In this document: positions 23,777-32,470 of the stretch, in pieces
Numbering within the stretch: position 1 is the stretch's first letter
Layout: the number at the start of each line of letters is the position of its first letter
Notes under the pieces: generated by a model
Seen by the model: only the letters and a program-made list of their open reading frames with translations
Databases searched by the model: none
What the model was told of the DNA's origin: nothing
Assembly (NCBI RefSeq): GCF_001908025.1
Contig: NZ_MQMG01000008.1
Span: forward strand, 1 to 64,000
Direction: 5' to 3'
Length of the DNA: 64,000 nt
From: Geobacillus proteiniphilus
GTDB taxonomy: Bacteria > Bacillota > Bacilli > Bacillales > Anoxybacillaceae
Made by a program: the position numbers and the translations under genes

Positions 23777-24664
23777 ATGGCTAGGTTGGTGAAGAAAGTG
23801 GATCGAAAACAAGGAGCCGAGGCGGGCGCACTGCTGAGCATTTTCGTCTATCTTCTCCTTTCGACCGGCAAGCTGTTGGCTGGGGCGGTGTTCGGCTCGG
23901 ATGCGGTGGAAGCGGACGGTTGGAATAATTTGAGTGATATTATCGCTTCCTCGGCAGTCTATATCGGCATGAAAATCGCTAAAAAACCGCGTGATTGCAA
24001 CCACCCGTACGGACATTCGCGGGCGGAGAACATCTCCTCGCTGTTGGCCGCTTTTTTGATGATGTCCATTGGCATTGACGTGATCACAAGCGGCGTCCGC
24101 TCGTTGTTCGGCAAGGAAAAGGCAGCGGCTCCTGACGTTTTAGCGGCTGTGGTTGCGCTCGCCTCGGCGGCCGTTATGATTGGCGTTTATGCAATCAATC
24201 GCCGGCTGGCGCGGCGGACGAACAGCATGGCGTTGGCGGCCGTGGCGAAAGACAATTTATCGGATGCGCTGGTGAGCATTGGCGCCGCCATTGGCATCGC
24301 CGGCGCGCGGCTTGGGTGGCCATGGCTTGATCCGCTGGCGGCGCTTGTTATCGGGGCGATGATTTGCAAGACGGCGTGGGAGGTGTTTATGGAGACGGCG
24401 CATACGCTCACCGACGGTTTTGATGAACAGCAGCTCGCCGTTTATAAAGACGAAATCGCGGCGGTGAGCGGCGTGCGTGATGTCGCTGACATTAAAGCGC
24501 GCATGTTAGGCAACGACATCGTGCTGGAAGTGACGATCCGCGTTGACTCGCATTTGACGGTGGCAAAAAGTCATGAAATCGCCGATGAAGTCGAGCGTTT
24601 GATGCGAAACCGGCATAACATTCGGGCGACGCACGTCCATGTGGAACCGGAAGCGGTGCGCTGA
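23777..24664 (+). CDS. Cation diffusion facilitator transporter
   Basis: 295-residue CDF-family antiporter with six predicted membrane helices and a C-terminal cytoplasmic domain. Metal-site signatures: DGWNNLSD in helix II, HPYGHSRAENI between helices, and KDNLSD in helix V. The sequence resembles the manganese exporters MneP/MneS of B. subtilis, though Zn2+ or Fe2+ cannot be excluded. The start is uncertain: ATG 23777 lacks a strong ribosome site. Monocistronic, no metal regulator nearby. Confidence 0.8.
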   Translation: MARLVKKVDRKQGAEAGALLSIFVYLLLSTGKLLAGAVFGSDAVEADGWNNLSDIIASSAVYIGMKIAKKPRDCNHPYGHSRAENISSLLAAFLMMSIGIDVITSGVRSLFGKEKAAAPDVLAAVVALASAAVMIGVYAINRRLARRTNSMALAAVAKDNLSDALVSIGAAIGIAGARLGWPWLDPLAALVIGAMICKTAWEVFMETAHTLTDGFDEQQLAVYKDEIAAVSGVRDVADIKARMLGNDIVLEVTIRVDSHLTVAKSHEIADEVERLMRNRHNIRATHVHVEPEAVR

Positions 24665-24803
24665 CTGGCTTCGGGCGCATCGGCGGGGTGGACGCGGCCA
24701 AACCGTTGCCGCTGGTTTGTTTTTGGCGGCGGGAGGGGAGTAGTTTTGCGGCAAACAGCAAACAATACAATTAAAATCGTTTGCACGGAAAGGACGTCAG
24801 TCT

Positions 24804-25760
24804 ATGGCTATCGAGCATAACTTTCGTTTGACGGTTGACGGAACGTACAAACGCCATGCGCCGGCAGGCAGCCAGTCGTGTTGGCTTCATTTCACCGCCG
24901 CCGCCAAGCCGGATTTGGAGCAGCTTCTTTCTTCGCTGTCCATTCACCCTCTCGCCCAACAGCGGCTGATGAATGGGACAGACATTCCGACGTTTGACGA
25001 ATACGAAGGATGTTTCTTTTTATCGTTGTTTATCGTCCGCCCGGCCGGACGGACGGCGAACGTCCGCCTGCTCGCTGACGATCGGTATATGATCAGCTAT
25101 ATGGATGGAGACGACCCGCTTGTTGATCACGTCAAAGAACGTTTGTTGGACCATCGCGATCAGGCGCTCTATCCTGGGTATGTGCTGTATCACTTTTTAG
25201 ACTTGGCCGCCATCCGTTTTTTGCAAGTCATCGACCAGATCGCCGACCGCATTCAGGCGCTTGAACGGCAAGTGTTTGCGACTCCGTTTGCCAACGAAAT
25301 CGGGCGCGAGATTTATCGGATGAAAACACATCTTCATGAGCTGCGCCAAATCGCCGAGGCGCAGGAAGAAGCGATCAAAATGATCCGCCATGCTGATTTG
25401 CCGTATATCAACCAAGAGACGAATCCGTATATCGAGGAAGTGGCGTCGCGATTCTCTCGCGTGCCCGCCGCGCTCGACGCGTTTAAGGAATCATTGTCCG
25501 CCATTTTCGATTTGCAACTGTCGCTCAAATCAGATCATATGAACGTCATTATGAAGACATTGACATTGGTGAGCGTCATATTTTTGCCGATGACGTTTAT
25601 CGCCGGTGTATATGGCATGAATTTTGCGTTTATGCCAGAGCTGAAATGGAGATACGGCTACCCGTTTGCCTTGTTGCTCATGGCAACCGTTGCTATGCTC
25701 ATCGCCCTCTATTTTAAGCGAAAAGGTTGGTGGGGAGAGACGGGGACGAAAGAAAAATAG
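24804..25760 (+). CDS. CorA-family divalent metal transporter, second copy
   Basis: 318-residue CorA-like protein. The cytoplasmic N-terminal domain is followed by a long helix (about 150-250) and two C-terminal spans with YGMNFAFMPELKW between them; the MPEL segment after GMN is typical of true CorA channels. It differs strongly from the CorA at 11678, so the two are old paralogues that may serve different metals or conditions. ATG 24804 follows GAAAGGACG. Monocistronic; its 3' side carries the inverted-repeat element. Confidence 0.85.
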   Translation: MAIEHNFRLTVDGTYKRHAPAGSQSCWLHFTAAAKPDLEQLLSSLSIHPLAQQRLMNGTDIPTFDEYEGCFFLSLFIVRPAGRTANVRLLADDRYMISYMDGDDPLVDHVKERLLDHRDQALYPGYVLYHFLDLAAIRFLQVIDQIADRIQALERQVFATPFANEIGREIYRMKTHLHELRQIAEAQEEAIKMIRHADLPYINQETNPYIEEVASRFSRVPAALDAFKESLSAIFDLQLSLKSDHMNVIMKTLTLVSVIFLPMTFIAGVYGMNFAFMPELKWRYGYPFALLLMATVAMLIALYFKRKGWWGETGTKEK

Positions 25761-25768
25761 GCGTTTTT

Positions 25769-25896
25769 CTAGAAGGTCGGTGATTTAACGGAGAAAACGC
25801 TCCAGCAAGGAGCTTTCGCCAATGGATCAACGGCTCTTCCGTGCGTTCGTGGACCAATCTTTTTGAAGAAAACGCGGTTTTTCACCAATCTTCTAG
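25769..25896. repeat. Dispersed inverted-repeat element, copy 2
   Basis: 128-bp element with CTAGAAGGTCGGTGA at the left and CTAGAAGATTGGTGA (reverse complement) at the right; an inner GAAAACGC / GCGTTTTC pairing extends the dyad. It is related to copy 1 at 7689-7831 in both ends and in a central GCTCTTCC. It starts nine bases after the corA-like stop codon and may act as its transcription end. No ORF. Confidence 0.7.
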
Positions 25897-25975
25897 AAAT
25901 TTGGGCATTCGCCCGGCCGTTTGGGCGGGCGGGCGCATATGATGGCCCCGTGAACCGATGAAGGAGGTGCCCGCC

Positions 25976-26062
25976 GTGAGCGGTTTTGTCAACAGCGGTT
26001 ATACGGTCGTCATCGTCCTGTTCATTTTACTGATTATTGTTGGCTGTGCCTGTGTCGCTTGA
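25976..26062 (+). CDS. YjcZ-family sporulation micro-protein 1
   Basis: 28 codons, GTG start after AAGGAGG: a short polar start then the hydrophobic helix VVIVLFILLIIVGCACVA. The core VLFILLIIVG is the signature of YjcZ/SscA-type small spore proteins. It shares this core with two more copies 1.3-1.6 kb downstream. Expected to sit in or on spore membrane or coat; molecular role unknown. No sigma factor site was certain here. Confidence 0.75.
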   Translation: MSGFVNSGYTVVIVLFILLIIVGCACVA

Positions 26063-26248
26063 TGAGCGAAAAAATAAGAAAGGGCGGCGGTCAAACGGGC
26101 CGCGAAGGGGGGCGGGCGCTCATATTCAGCTGCGCCCCTTCTCCATTGGGCAACCGCGTCGAGCGATGCGGGTGAGTGTTTTGATGGATAAAGTGAAGCG
26201 GCGGCGGTATAATGGAACAGAAATGATCATGGAAAAGGAGAAGACGAC

Positions 26249-27178
26249 GTGGGGCATTGGAGCGAAGAAAAGCAAGGCATCTTGTATACTGCTGCTTCGT
26301 ACTTGCTGTGGGGAGTATTGCCGCTTTACTGGAAACTGCTAGAGGCGCGCCCGGCGCTTGAGATTTTGGCGCACCGCATCGTTTGGTCGTTCGTGTTTAT
26401 GGCCATCCTTTTGGCGGCGACTGGGCAGCTTGGCGCCTTCCGCCGGGAGCTTCGGGCGATGCGCCGCCGGCCGGCTAAGGCAAGGGGGATCGCCGCTGCT
26501 GCCGTGCTCATCAGCGCCAACTGGTTTGTCTACATATGGGCGGTGAATCATCATCATGTCGTTGAAACGAGCCTTGGCTATTATATCAACCCGCTTGTCA
26601 GCGTGGCGCTTGGGACGATCGTATTGCGCGAGCGGCTGAGCGTTGGGCAGTGGGCCGCTGTTTTTCTTGCTGCCGCCGGCGTGGCAGCGATGACGGCGGA
26701 ATACGGATCGTTTCCGTGGGTCGCCATATCGCTCGCGTTGACGTTCGGGTTTTATGGCTTAGTGAAAAAACTGGCCAGCGTTGACTCATCCATTGGCTTG
26801 ACGCTTGAAACGATGGCCGTCATGCCGCTTTCAGCCGTTTACTTATTATGGGTGTACAACGAAACGCCAGCCCTCGTCAAGACGGCCGAATGGTGGCAAT
26901 GGGCGCTGTTGGCTGGAGCCGGGCCAGCGACGGCCGTGCCGCTTTTGTATTTCGCCAAAGGGGCGAAGCGTGTGTCGATGACAACACTTGGTTTTTTGCA
27001 ATACATTTCGCCGACGATCAGCCTTCTCCTTGGCGTCTTTTTGTTCGGCGAGCCGTTTACGAAAGCACATTTCTATGCGTTTAGCTGCATCTGGGCGGCG
27101 CTTATTTTGTTTTCCGCTGTTCAAATCAAGCAAGCGCCAGGGCGGAAAAAATGGAAGCGAAACTCGCTCGAGGCGTAG
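26249..27178 (+). CDS. rarD: RarD-type EamA transporter
   Basis: 309-residue membrane protein with ten predicted helices in two EamA repeats. Family motifs GVLPLYWKLLE, HRIVWSFVFM and SLGYYINPLVSVALG are those of RarD (DMT superfamily). RarD proteins were named for chloramphenicol sensitivity; the substrate is unknown. GTG 26249 is eight bases after AAAGGAG. It is flanked by YjcZ micro-genes on both sides and ends with its own terminator, so it is monocistronic. Confidence 0.85.
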   Translation: MGHWSEEKQGILYTAASYLLWGVLPLYWKLLEARPALEILAHRIVWSFVFMAILLAATGQLGAFRRELRAMRRRPAKARGIAAAAVLISANWFVYIWAVNHHHVVETSLGYYINPLVSVALGTIVLRERLSVGQWAAVFLAAAGVAAMTAEYGSFPWVAISLALTFGFYGLVKKLASVDSSIGLTLETMAVMPLSAVYLLWVYNETPALVKTAEWWQWALLAGAGPATAVPLLYFAKGAKRVSMTTLGFLQYISPTISLLLGVFLFGEPFTKAHFYAFSCIWAALILFSAVQIKQAPGRKKWKRNSLEA

Positions 27179-27208
27179 CAGCGGTCCGAGGACGGGCCGC
27201 TTTTTTTC
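27179..27208 (+). terminator. Terminator of rarD
   Basis: AGCGGTCC / GGGCCGCT hairpin followed by seven T, directly after the stop codon. Confidence 0.85.
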
Positions 27209-27246
27209 CATTTCTGCGGCAAATACCCATTTTTGCTGAAACATCT

Positions 27247-27275
27247 AACCATTTCCTCGGCTTCTGAATAGTCTA
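27247..27275 (+). promoter_or_regulatory. Sigma-K-like promoter
   Basis: AACC (27247-27250), 16-bp spacer, AATAGTCTA (27267-27275). This resembles the late mother-cell consensus mACm-N16/17-CATAnnnTA, ahead of two YjcZ-type genes. Confidence 0.45.
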
Positions 27276-27305
27276 CTAGTACAAAAACGAAGGAGGTGCT
27301 GGCAA

Positions 27306-27404
27306 ATGGGTGCAGCTTACGGCGGCGGATTCGCGTTGATCGTCGTTCTGTTCATCTTGTTGATTATTGTCGGATGCGCATGTGTCGGTGGTTGGGTGTA
27401 CTGA
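27306..27404 (+). CDS. YjcZ-family sporulation micro-protein 2
   Basis: 32-residue protein (MGAAYGGGFALIVVLFILLI...) with the YjcZ core and a Gly-rich start; GAAGGAGG precedes the ATG. A sigma-K-like promoter lies 31 bp upstream. Forms a probable pair with the next gene, 33 bp downstream. Confidence 0.85.
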   Translation: MGAAYGGGFALIVVLFILLIIVGCACVGGWVY

Positions 27405-27437
27405 TGCCTCTTACTTGCTAACAAGGAGGTGACGAAT

Positions 27438-27575
27438 ATGCCATATGGCTTGTATGGCTGGGGTGGCTATGGCTTCGGTTATCCGGGCTGGGGCGGCTAC
27501 GGCCACGGCTACGGCTTCGTGCTGATCGTCGTTTTGTTTATTTTGCTCATTATCGTCGGGGCAACATGGTGCTAG
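27438..27575 (+). CDS. YjcZ-family sporulation micro-protein 3
   Basis: 45-residue protein: a Gly/Tyr/Trp-rich N-terminus (MPYGLYGWGGYGFGYPGWGG) followed by the YjcZ helix VLIVVLFILLIIVG. AAGGAGG precedes the ATG. Tyr/Gly repeats are common in cross-linked coat or exosporium proteins, so a late spore-surface role is plausible but inferred. A strong terminator follows. Confidence 0.85.
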   Translation: MPYGLYGWGGYGFGYPGWGGYGHGYGFVLIVVLFILLIIVGATWC

Positions 27576-27590
27576 GCGGATGATGGGCAT

Positions 27591-27636
27591 GCGGGGGGAG
27601 ACGGCCGGGCAACGGCTGTTTCCCCCGCTATTTTTT
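27591..27636 (+). terminator. Terminator of the yjcZ pair
   Basis: GCGGGGGGA / TTTCCCCCGC long stem followed by TATTTTTT. Confidence 0.8.
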
Positions 27637-27715
27637 GAAAGAGGGAGGAAGATGGGAGGGAAGAGGAGAAATATAAGGAGAATAAAAAAATGGAAGTAGC
27701 GTGGAGGGTAAGAAA

Positions 27716-28609
27716 ATGAAACGCATTCCGAAAGATGTTGTCGCGACGTTTTCGATCGTCGCGTTCGATCCGGCGACCGAGGAGCTTGGAATCGCTGTTC
27801 AATCGAAATTTTTAGGCGTTGGTGCGGTTGTTCCGTGGGCGAAAGCGGGTGTCGGAGCGGTGGCGACGCAATCGTACGCCAACACGTCGTACGGACCGCG
27901 CGGCCTCGAATGGATGGCAAAAGGGAAATCGGCGCAAGAAACGCTTGAGTTGCTCGTTGCCGATGACAGCGAGCGCGATTTGCGCCAAGTCGGCATCGTG
28001 GATGCGAAAGGACGGGCGGCGACGTTCACCGGGAAAAAATGTTACCCGTGGGCCGGGGGCATCACCGGGCCGAACTATGCGGCTCAAGGCAATATTTTAG
28101 CCGGCGAGGAAACGGTGCTGGCAATGGGAAGGACGTTTGAGCAGACAAAAGGTCCGCTCGCCGAGCGATTGCTAAAGGCGCTTCAAGCTGGTCAGGCAGC
28201 GGGGGGCGACCGCCGCGGGCAACAGTCGGCCGCTTTGCTTGTCGTGAAAGAAGGAGGGGGATATGGCGGCTACAACGACCGTTATATCGACTTGCGTGTC
28301 GATGATCACCCGCGGCCGATCGATGAGCTCATTCGCTTGTATCAGTTGCGCCAGTTGTATTTTGAGAAGCCTCGTCCTGAAAAGGTGACGGCGGTGGAAG
28401 GCGCCGTCCAAGAAGAGGTGGCCGCGCAGTTGGTCCGTCTCGGCTATTTGTCGAAAGAGCGCTCGGCGGATCGCGAGGCGCTTCATGAGGCGCTGACCGT
28501 GTATATACATACAGAAAATTTTGAGGAGCGCCAAGTGGAGAAAGGAAAAATCGACCTCGATGTATTACAGTATATGAAGCAGCAGCCGTCGCCTAACGAG
28601 GTCGGCTAA
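27716..28609 (+). CDS. DUF1028 Ntn-hydrolase-like protein with C-terminal domain
   Basis: 297-residue protein. Residues 1-210 are a DUF1028 domain, a member of the Ntn-hydrolase superfamily: TFSIVAFDPATEELGIAVQS, GVGAVATQSYAN, RGQQSAALLVV, DLRVDDHPRPIDEL. The remaining part, including EEVAAQLVRLGYLSKERSAD, resembles the putative peptidoglycan-binding domain often fused to DUF1028. No signal peptide. ATG 27716 is eight bases after GGAGGG. Biochemical role of the family is not established. Monocistronic, with an IS inserted soon after its stop. Confidence 0.8.
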   Translation: MKRIPKDVVATFSIVAFDPATEELGIAVQSKFLGVGAVVPWAKAGVGAVATQSYANTSYGPRGLEWMAKGKSAQETLELLVADDSERDLRQVGIVDAKGRAATFTGKKCYPWAGGITGPNYAAQGNILAGEETVLAMGRTFEQTKGPLAERLLKALQAGQAAGGDRRGQQSAALLVVKEGGGYGGYNDRYIDLRVDDHPRPIDELIRLYQLRQLYFEKPRPEKVTAVEGAVQEEVAAQLVRLGYLSKERSADREALHEALTVYIHTENFEERQVEKGKIDLDVLQYMKQQPSPNEVG

Positions 28610-28657
28610 GGGAAACCGGCCTTGTCGACTGCATGATCCATCATGCTGCAACAAAAA

Positions 28658-29357
28658 GGGGCTGACCCAAAACGCGAATGCGTTTTGGGATCAGCCCCCA
28701 CTTTTTTGCCCCAAATATAGAAGAATCGCCCTTTTTTCTGGTAGAATAGAGTCACCGAAACCACTACCACCGAAAGAAGGGCGATTCTTTTATGAAACAT
28801 GATCATATTTCCTTTAAAGAGTATACCATGGACAACCTCTCTTTGCCAAGCAACATCGCCGATCTCATTCCGCGGGATAACATGGCCCACGTGGTTCATG
28901 AGATGGTTGAACGCATCCCCATGGAGACGTTTCTCCCTTACTACAAAGGAGGGGGCACCTCCGCCTATCATCCGAAAATGATGACCAAAATTCTCCTTTA
29001 CGCTTACACCCATGAACAAAAACAGAAAGCCCGCGAACGGCTGGAGAGTGAAGAAGGGCAAGCCCGATACCGCCAACGCAAAACCGACATTGAGAGTGTG
29101 TTTGGGCAAATCAAACAAAATCGCGGGTTTCGTCGCTTTGTCCTGCGAGGCCTCCAAAAAGTTTCCATCGAATGGGGGCTGATTTGTGCTGCCCACAATC
29201 TTCTCAAAAAAGCCGCTAGGGACAAGCAATTGTCCTTGGTGGCGTAAATCAGGGGGGTGAACAGAGTCGGAATTTTCTTCCGTTTGGTAAAATATACAAA
29301 AACCAAAGAGGGCTGACTCCAAAAGTCCGCTTTTTGGCGGACTTTTGGGTCAGCCCC
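28658..29357 (+). mobile_element. IS1182-like element with internal deletion
   Basis: 700-bp element with terminal inverted repeats GGGGCTGACCCAAAA at both ends. Each end is also a hairpin in itself: 28658-28699 (GACCCAAAACGC-gaat-GCGTTTTGGGATC) and 29310-29357 (CCAAAAGTCCGC / GCGGACTTTTGG). It encodes only a shortened transposase. A full IS1182-type element would be about 1.6-1.7 kb. It lies between the DUF1028 and MATE genes. Target-site duplication is not obvious. A related end is present at 48318. Confidence 0.8.
28792..29247 (+). pseudogene. Internally deleted IS1182-type transposase
   Basis: 151-codon uninterrupted frame. Residues 1-73 (MKHDHISFKEYTMDNLSLPS to KILLYAYT) match the N-terminal DNA-binding part of IS1182 transposases. 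The sequence then jumps in frame to the C-terminal catalytic end (RQRKTDIESVFGQIKQNRGF...), which holds the last acidic residue of the DDE triad. Some 300 residues with the first two Asp are missing, so it cannot catalyse transposition. The frame is intact, so a truncated product could be made. Confidence 0.75.
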
Positions 29358-29378
29358 TTGTTTATCGACCGCTCCCTC

Positions 29379-30746
29379 TTAAAAGGCGCATGGCGCGCGC
29401 CCGCTGTCATGCCTGCGCCAAACGGCCCGCAGGCGAAAGCTGAGAAACAGTGCGCCCGCTGCCAATCCGGCGATCAGGCCGATCCAATAGCCGAACGCCC
29501 CGGCGGCAGTCAGTAGAGCGAGCGCGCAGCCAAGCGGAAGCCCAACGCCCCAATAGGCGAGAAGAGCGGACCAAAAGACGGCGTTTACCTCTTTATAGCC
29601 CCGCAGCGCCCCTTGGATGGGAGCGGCGATGGCATCGGAAACTTGAAAGAAGATCGCATAGAGCAAAAACTTCCCCGTCAACGCCGCCACTGTCGGATCG
29701 TTTGTATACAGCCGGGCGACATGGCTGCGGAAGGCGAAAAGGAACAGCGCTGCGGCGGCGGCGACGGCCAAGGCGAGGGTGATGCCGATCAAGCAATATT
29801 GTTTGGCGGCTTCATAACGGTTGGCCCCAGCTTCAACGCCCACGGCGATCGTCAGCGCCATCGATAAGCTGAGTGGAATCATATACAACAGTGAAGCGAA
29901 GTTGAGGGCGCTTTGATGCGCGGCGACCGTTTCCGCGCCAAACCGGCCGACAAGCAGCGTCACAGCAGCGAAAATGCTCGTTTCAAAAAAGATGGCCGAC
30001 CCGATCGGCACCCCGGTTTTCAGCAACTCTTTCCATGCGGCCCATGACGGACGGTAAAAACGGACGAGCACGTGATAGGGAGCCAAGCGGCGAAATTTCA
30101 AAGCGGCAAAGGCAGCGGCCGCGAAGCAGTACGCATACGTGATTGCTGTCGCGTAACCAGTGCCGATGCCGCCAAGGCGTGGAAATCCGCCATGCCCGTA
30201 AATCAACAGCCAGTTGAACAGCATATTGACCGGCAAGGCGGTGAGCGTAATCCACATCGTCACTTTCGTTTGCCCAAGCGCATCGATGAAATAGCGGAGC
30301 ACAGAATAAAGAAACAGAGGGATGATCCCAAACGACAAGGCGCGCAAATAATGAAAGGCGATATGCCGAACGTTTTCATCCAAAGACATCTGTTTCAAGA
30401 TAAACGGCACGGTGGCGGCGCCGATCAGGACAATGGCGACAGCAAGCGCGACAGCCAAGTAGAGCGCCTGGGCGACGGTGCGAGCGATCGAGTCATGCCG
30501 TCCGGCGCCGAAATGGTGTGAGATGATCGGGGACAGGGCCAGCAAAATGCCGCCGACGCCGGTAAACACCGGCACCCATAGGCTTGAGCCGATCGCGACG
30601 CCGGCAAGATCTTCGGCGCTCGCATGACCGGACATGGAGACATCGACAAAGTTCATGGCATATTGACCGGTTTGCGAAACAAAAATGGGAAGAAACAAGG
30701 CGAACAGGCGCCGCCATTTGCCGTTGGGCGGAGCGGTCGTTGCCAT
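29379..30746 (-). CDS. MATE-family multidrug efflux transporter
   Basis: 455-residue integral membrane protein with twelve predicted helices in two MatE halves (QTGQYAMNFVDVSMSGHASA; FETSIFAAVTLLVGRFGAET). MATE (NorM-like) pumps export cationic drugs using Na+ or H+. ATG 30746 follows AAAGGAGGAG; the annotated longer frame to 30779 lacks a site. It abuts the IS1182-like element at its 3' end without visible truncation: 455 residues is normal for the family. Divergent organisation is absent; the next minus-strand gene upstream is a kinase gene that ends 848 bp into the opposite side and is separately translated. Confidence 0.88.
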   Translation of the reverse strand: MATTAPPNGKWRRLFALFLPIFVSQTGQYAMNFVDVSMSGHASAEDLAGVAIGSSLWVPVFTGVGGILLALSPIISHHFGAGRHDSIARTVAQALYLAVALAVAIVLIGAATVPFILKQMSLDENVRHIAFHYLRALSFGIIPLFLYSVLRYFIDALGQTKVTMWITLTALPVNMLFNWLLIYGHGGFPRLGGIGTGYATAITYAYCFAAAAFAALKFRRLAPYHVLVRFYRPSWAAWKELLKTGVPIGSAIFFETSIFAAVTLLVGRFGAETVAAHQSALNFASLLYMIPLSLSMALTIAVGVEAGANRYEAAKQYCLIGITLALAVAAAAALFLFAFRSHVARLYTNDPTVAALTGKFLLYAIFFQVSDAIAAPIQGALRGYKEVNAVFWSALLAYWGVGLPLGCALALLTAAGAFGYWIGLIAGLAAGALFLSFRLRAVWRRHDSGRAPCAF

Positions 30747-30846
30747 AATGGCTCCTCCTTTTCTGTGATAAAGTGACACATTGTTCTAAATCATCAATTT
30801 CTCCGCTTCCGAAGCCGGGATGGCCTCCTCCCTCTTCGGAAGCGGT

Positions 30847-32109
30847 TTATGACGAAAGAAACGGCGGCTGGATGCAAAGCGGAAATTCGATCAAAAAACA
30901 CGTGCCGCACGTGTCGCTTTGCACTTTCATCGTCCCGCGATGCAGTTCGACGATTTTTTTCGATAATGACAGGCCGAGCCCGGTTCCCGTTTCCTTCGTT
31001 GAAAAAAACGGATCGAAAACATGGTCGATGACCGACGGCGGAATGCCGGGCCCATCGTCGCAGAAGCGAAGCTGAACGAGATGGTTGATTTTTCGGCTGC
31101 AGATCGACACCGTCATCGTTTTCGCCACTTTCGCTTCCACGGCGTTGCGAAATAAGTTTAAAAACACTTGCAAAAGCTGGCTGCGGTCGCCGCTCATTTC
31201 GTAATCGTCAAGCTGGTCATCAAGGTCAAAATGGACGTCGACGTTATGCAATAGCGCCTCGCTTTGCAATAGGACGCCGACATCGTCGCGCAAAAAGCGG
31301 TGCAAGTTGAACGTCTCCATTTTGACGTCCGCCGGCTTGGCGATATTTAAAAAATCAGTGATAATGTCGTTCGCCCGGTCGAGCTCAGGAATTAAAAGCC
31401 GCTCAACGAGCGAGGCGATGCGATCCGGCAAGTCGCTTTTCAACAGTTGCAAATACCCGCGCACCGTCGTCAGCGGATTGCGGATTTCATGGGCGATGCC
31501 GGCGGCGATGCGGCCGGCGACCGCCAGCTTTTCTGTTTCTTTCATCATATTGAGCGACTGAAACATACTGATGACTCGTTTGACCGATCCGTCATCGTTG
31601 TAAATAAAACGGGTGTTGACGATGCCGTAAAACCGGTCAAGCACCTCGTGATTGTAAAGCGGCTCGCCTTTTTCGAGCGACTGGAGCGTCGCGATCAGTT
31701 CATCGGGAAGCTTCAGCAGCTCACGAATATGTTTGCCGATGATGGCGTCGCGATCCACGCCGGTGTCAACAGCCGCCTGCAAATTGCAAAGCGTGATGAT
31801 GCCCTGGGCGTCGACAAAGACGATATGGTGCGGAACGAGATCGAGCAACGGCGTTAAAAACGCTTCAACCTTTTCAAACGGCACATCGCGGTGCAAGTCA
31901 ATATCCCACTGCCATTCCGCTTCCTTTTCAAGGGCCGGCGGAATGGTGCGAAGGTGCGGCCGGACGTCGCCGCGCTTTTTTTCGATGGCGATTCCACTTT
32001 CGTAATCGGCAAAGGTGAACGGAAACGGAATCTTTTCGATGAGCCGCTCATAAGCGCGCAGCTTTCGTTCGAGCTCTTCGGTATGTTGTTGCATCAATCG
32101 GTTGTTCAT
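30847..32109 (-). CDS. PAS-domain sensor histidine kinase, no membrane span
   Basis: 420-residue soluble kinase. A PAS domain around residues 95-190 contains HHIVFVDAQGIITLCNLQAA. The H-box GIAHEIRNPLTTVRGYLQLL carries the phospho-acceptor His207; the N-box LQVFLNLFRNAVEA, DDGPGIP and GTGLGLSLSKKIVELH form the ATPase domain. HisKA type and architecture resemble sporulation kinases (KinA/KinE) feeding Spo0F. No response regulator gene lies nearby, so it is an orphan. Start ATG 32109 with AAGGGG nine bases upstream; ATG 32130 is possible. Confidence 0.85.
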   Translation of the reverse strand: MNNRLMQQHTEELERKLRAYERLIEKIPFPFTFADYESGIAIEKKRGDVRPHLRTIPPALEKEAEWQWDIDLHRDVPFEKVEAFLTPLLDLVPHHIVFVDAQGIITLCNLQAAVDTGVDRDAIIGKHIRELLKLPDELIATLQSLEKGEPLYNHEVLDRFYGIVNTRFIYNDDGSVKRVISMFQSLNMMKETEKLAVAGRIAAGIAHEIRNPLTTVRGYLQLLKSDLPDRIASLVERLLIPELDRANDIITDFLNIAKPADVKMETFNLHRFLRDDVGVLLQSEALLHNVDVHFDLDDQLDDYEMSGDRSQLLQVFLNLFRNAVEAKVAKTMTVSICSRKINHLVQLRFCDDGPGIPPSVIDHVFDPFFSTKETGTGLGLSLSKKIVELHRGTMKVQSDTCGTCFLIEFPLCIQPPFLSS

Positions 32110-32359
32110 CCTTCCAAACCCCTTAGCCATACATTTTTTGAGAAAACCGACCACCGCCGTCGGTTGCGGCCAACGCGCTGCTGTCCGGCGCTAAGACGGC
32201 GGATGGGATGCTTGTTGCCGTCGTTGTCCATTTGGCAACATCGGGTGCTGTATCGTACAACTTTTCCGTCAAATCCGCTTCATCCTTTCGCATTCCGAAC
32301 TCTTTTCTTTACATATTAGCAAATTCGTTCGTGTTTGCCCATTCTCAACTTCACTTTAT

Positions 32360-32470
32360 CATCTCGAACCGAGAAGAACCTCCACTTCCACGCGTGAGCG
32401 TAAGTGGGGGATGAATCGGTATTCGCCATCGATCTTCCTCTTGCATCAAAAGAACAAAAGGTGTAAAAGT
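32360..32470 (+). mobile_element. Solo left end of the TnpB-type element
   Basis: About 110 bp matching the left end of the 19110 element: it follows TTTAT (32355-32359) and has CATCTCGAACCGAGAAG, a CCTCCACTT...AAGTGGGGG hairpin, ATGAATCGGTATTCGCC and AAAAGAACAAAAGGTGTAAA. No tnpB coding or right end follows. Divergence from copy 1 shows it is an old relic. The sequence on each side (32110-32359 and 32471-32558) shows nothing else recognised. Confidence 0.65.

Noticed and set aside
27265..27290. CTACTAG before yjcZ as another TetR operator
   Set aside because: It lacks the CGG arms of the 36751 palindrome and fits a sigma-K-like promoter better.
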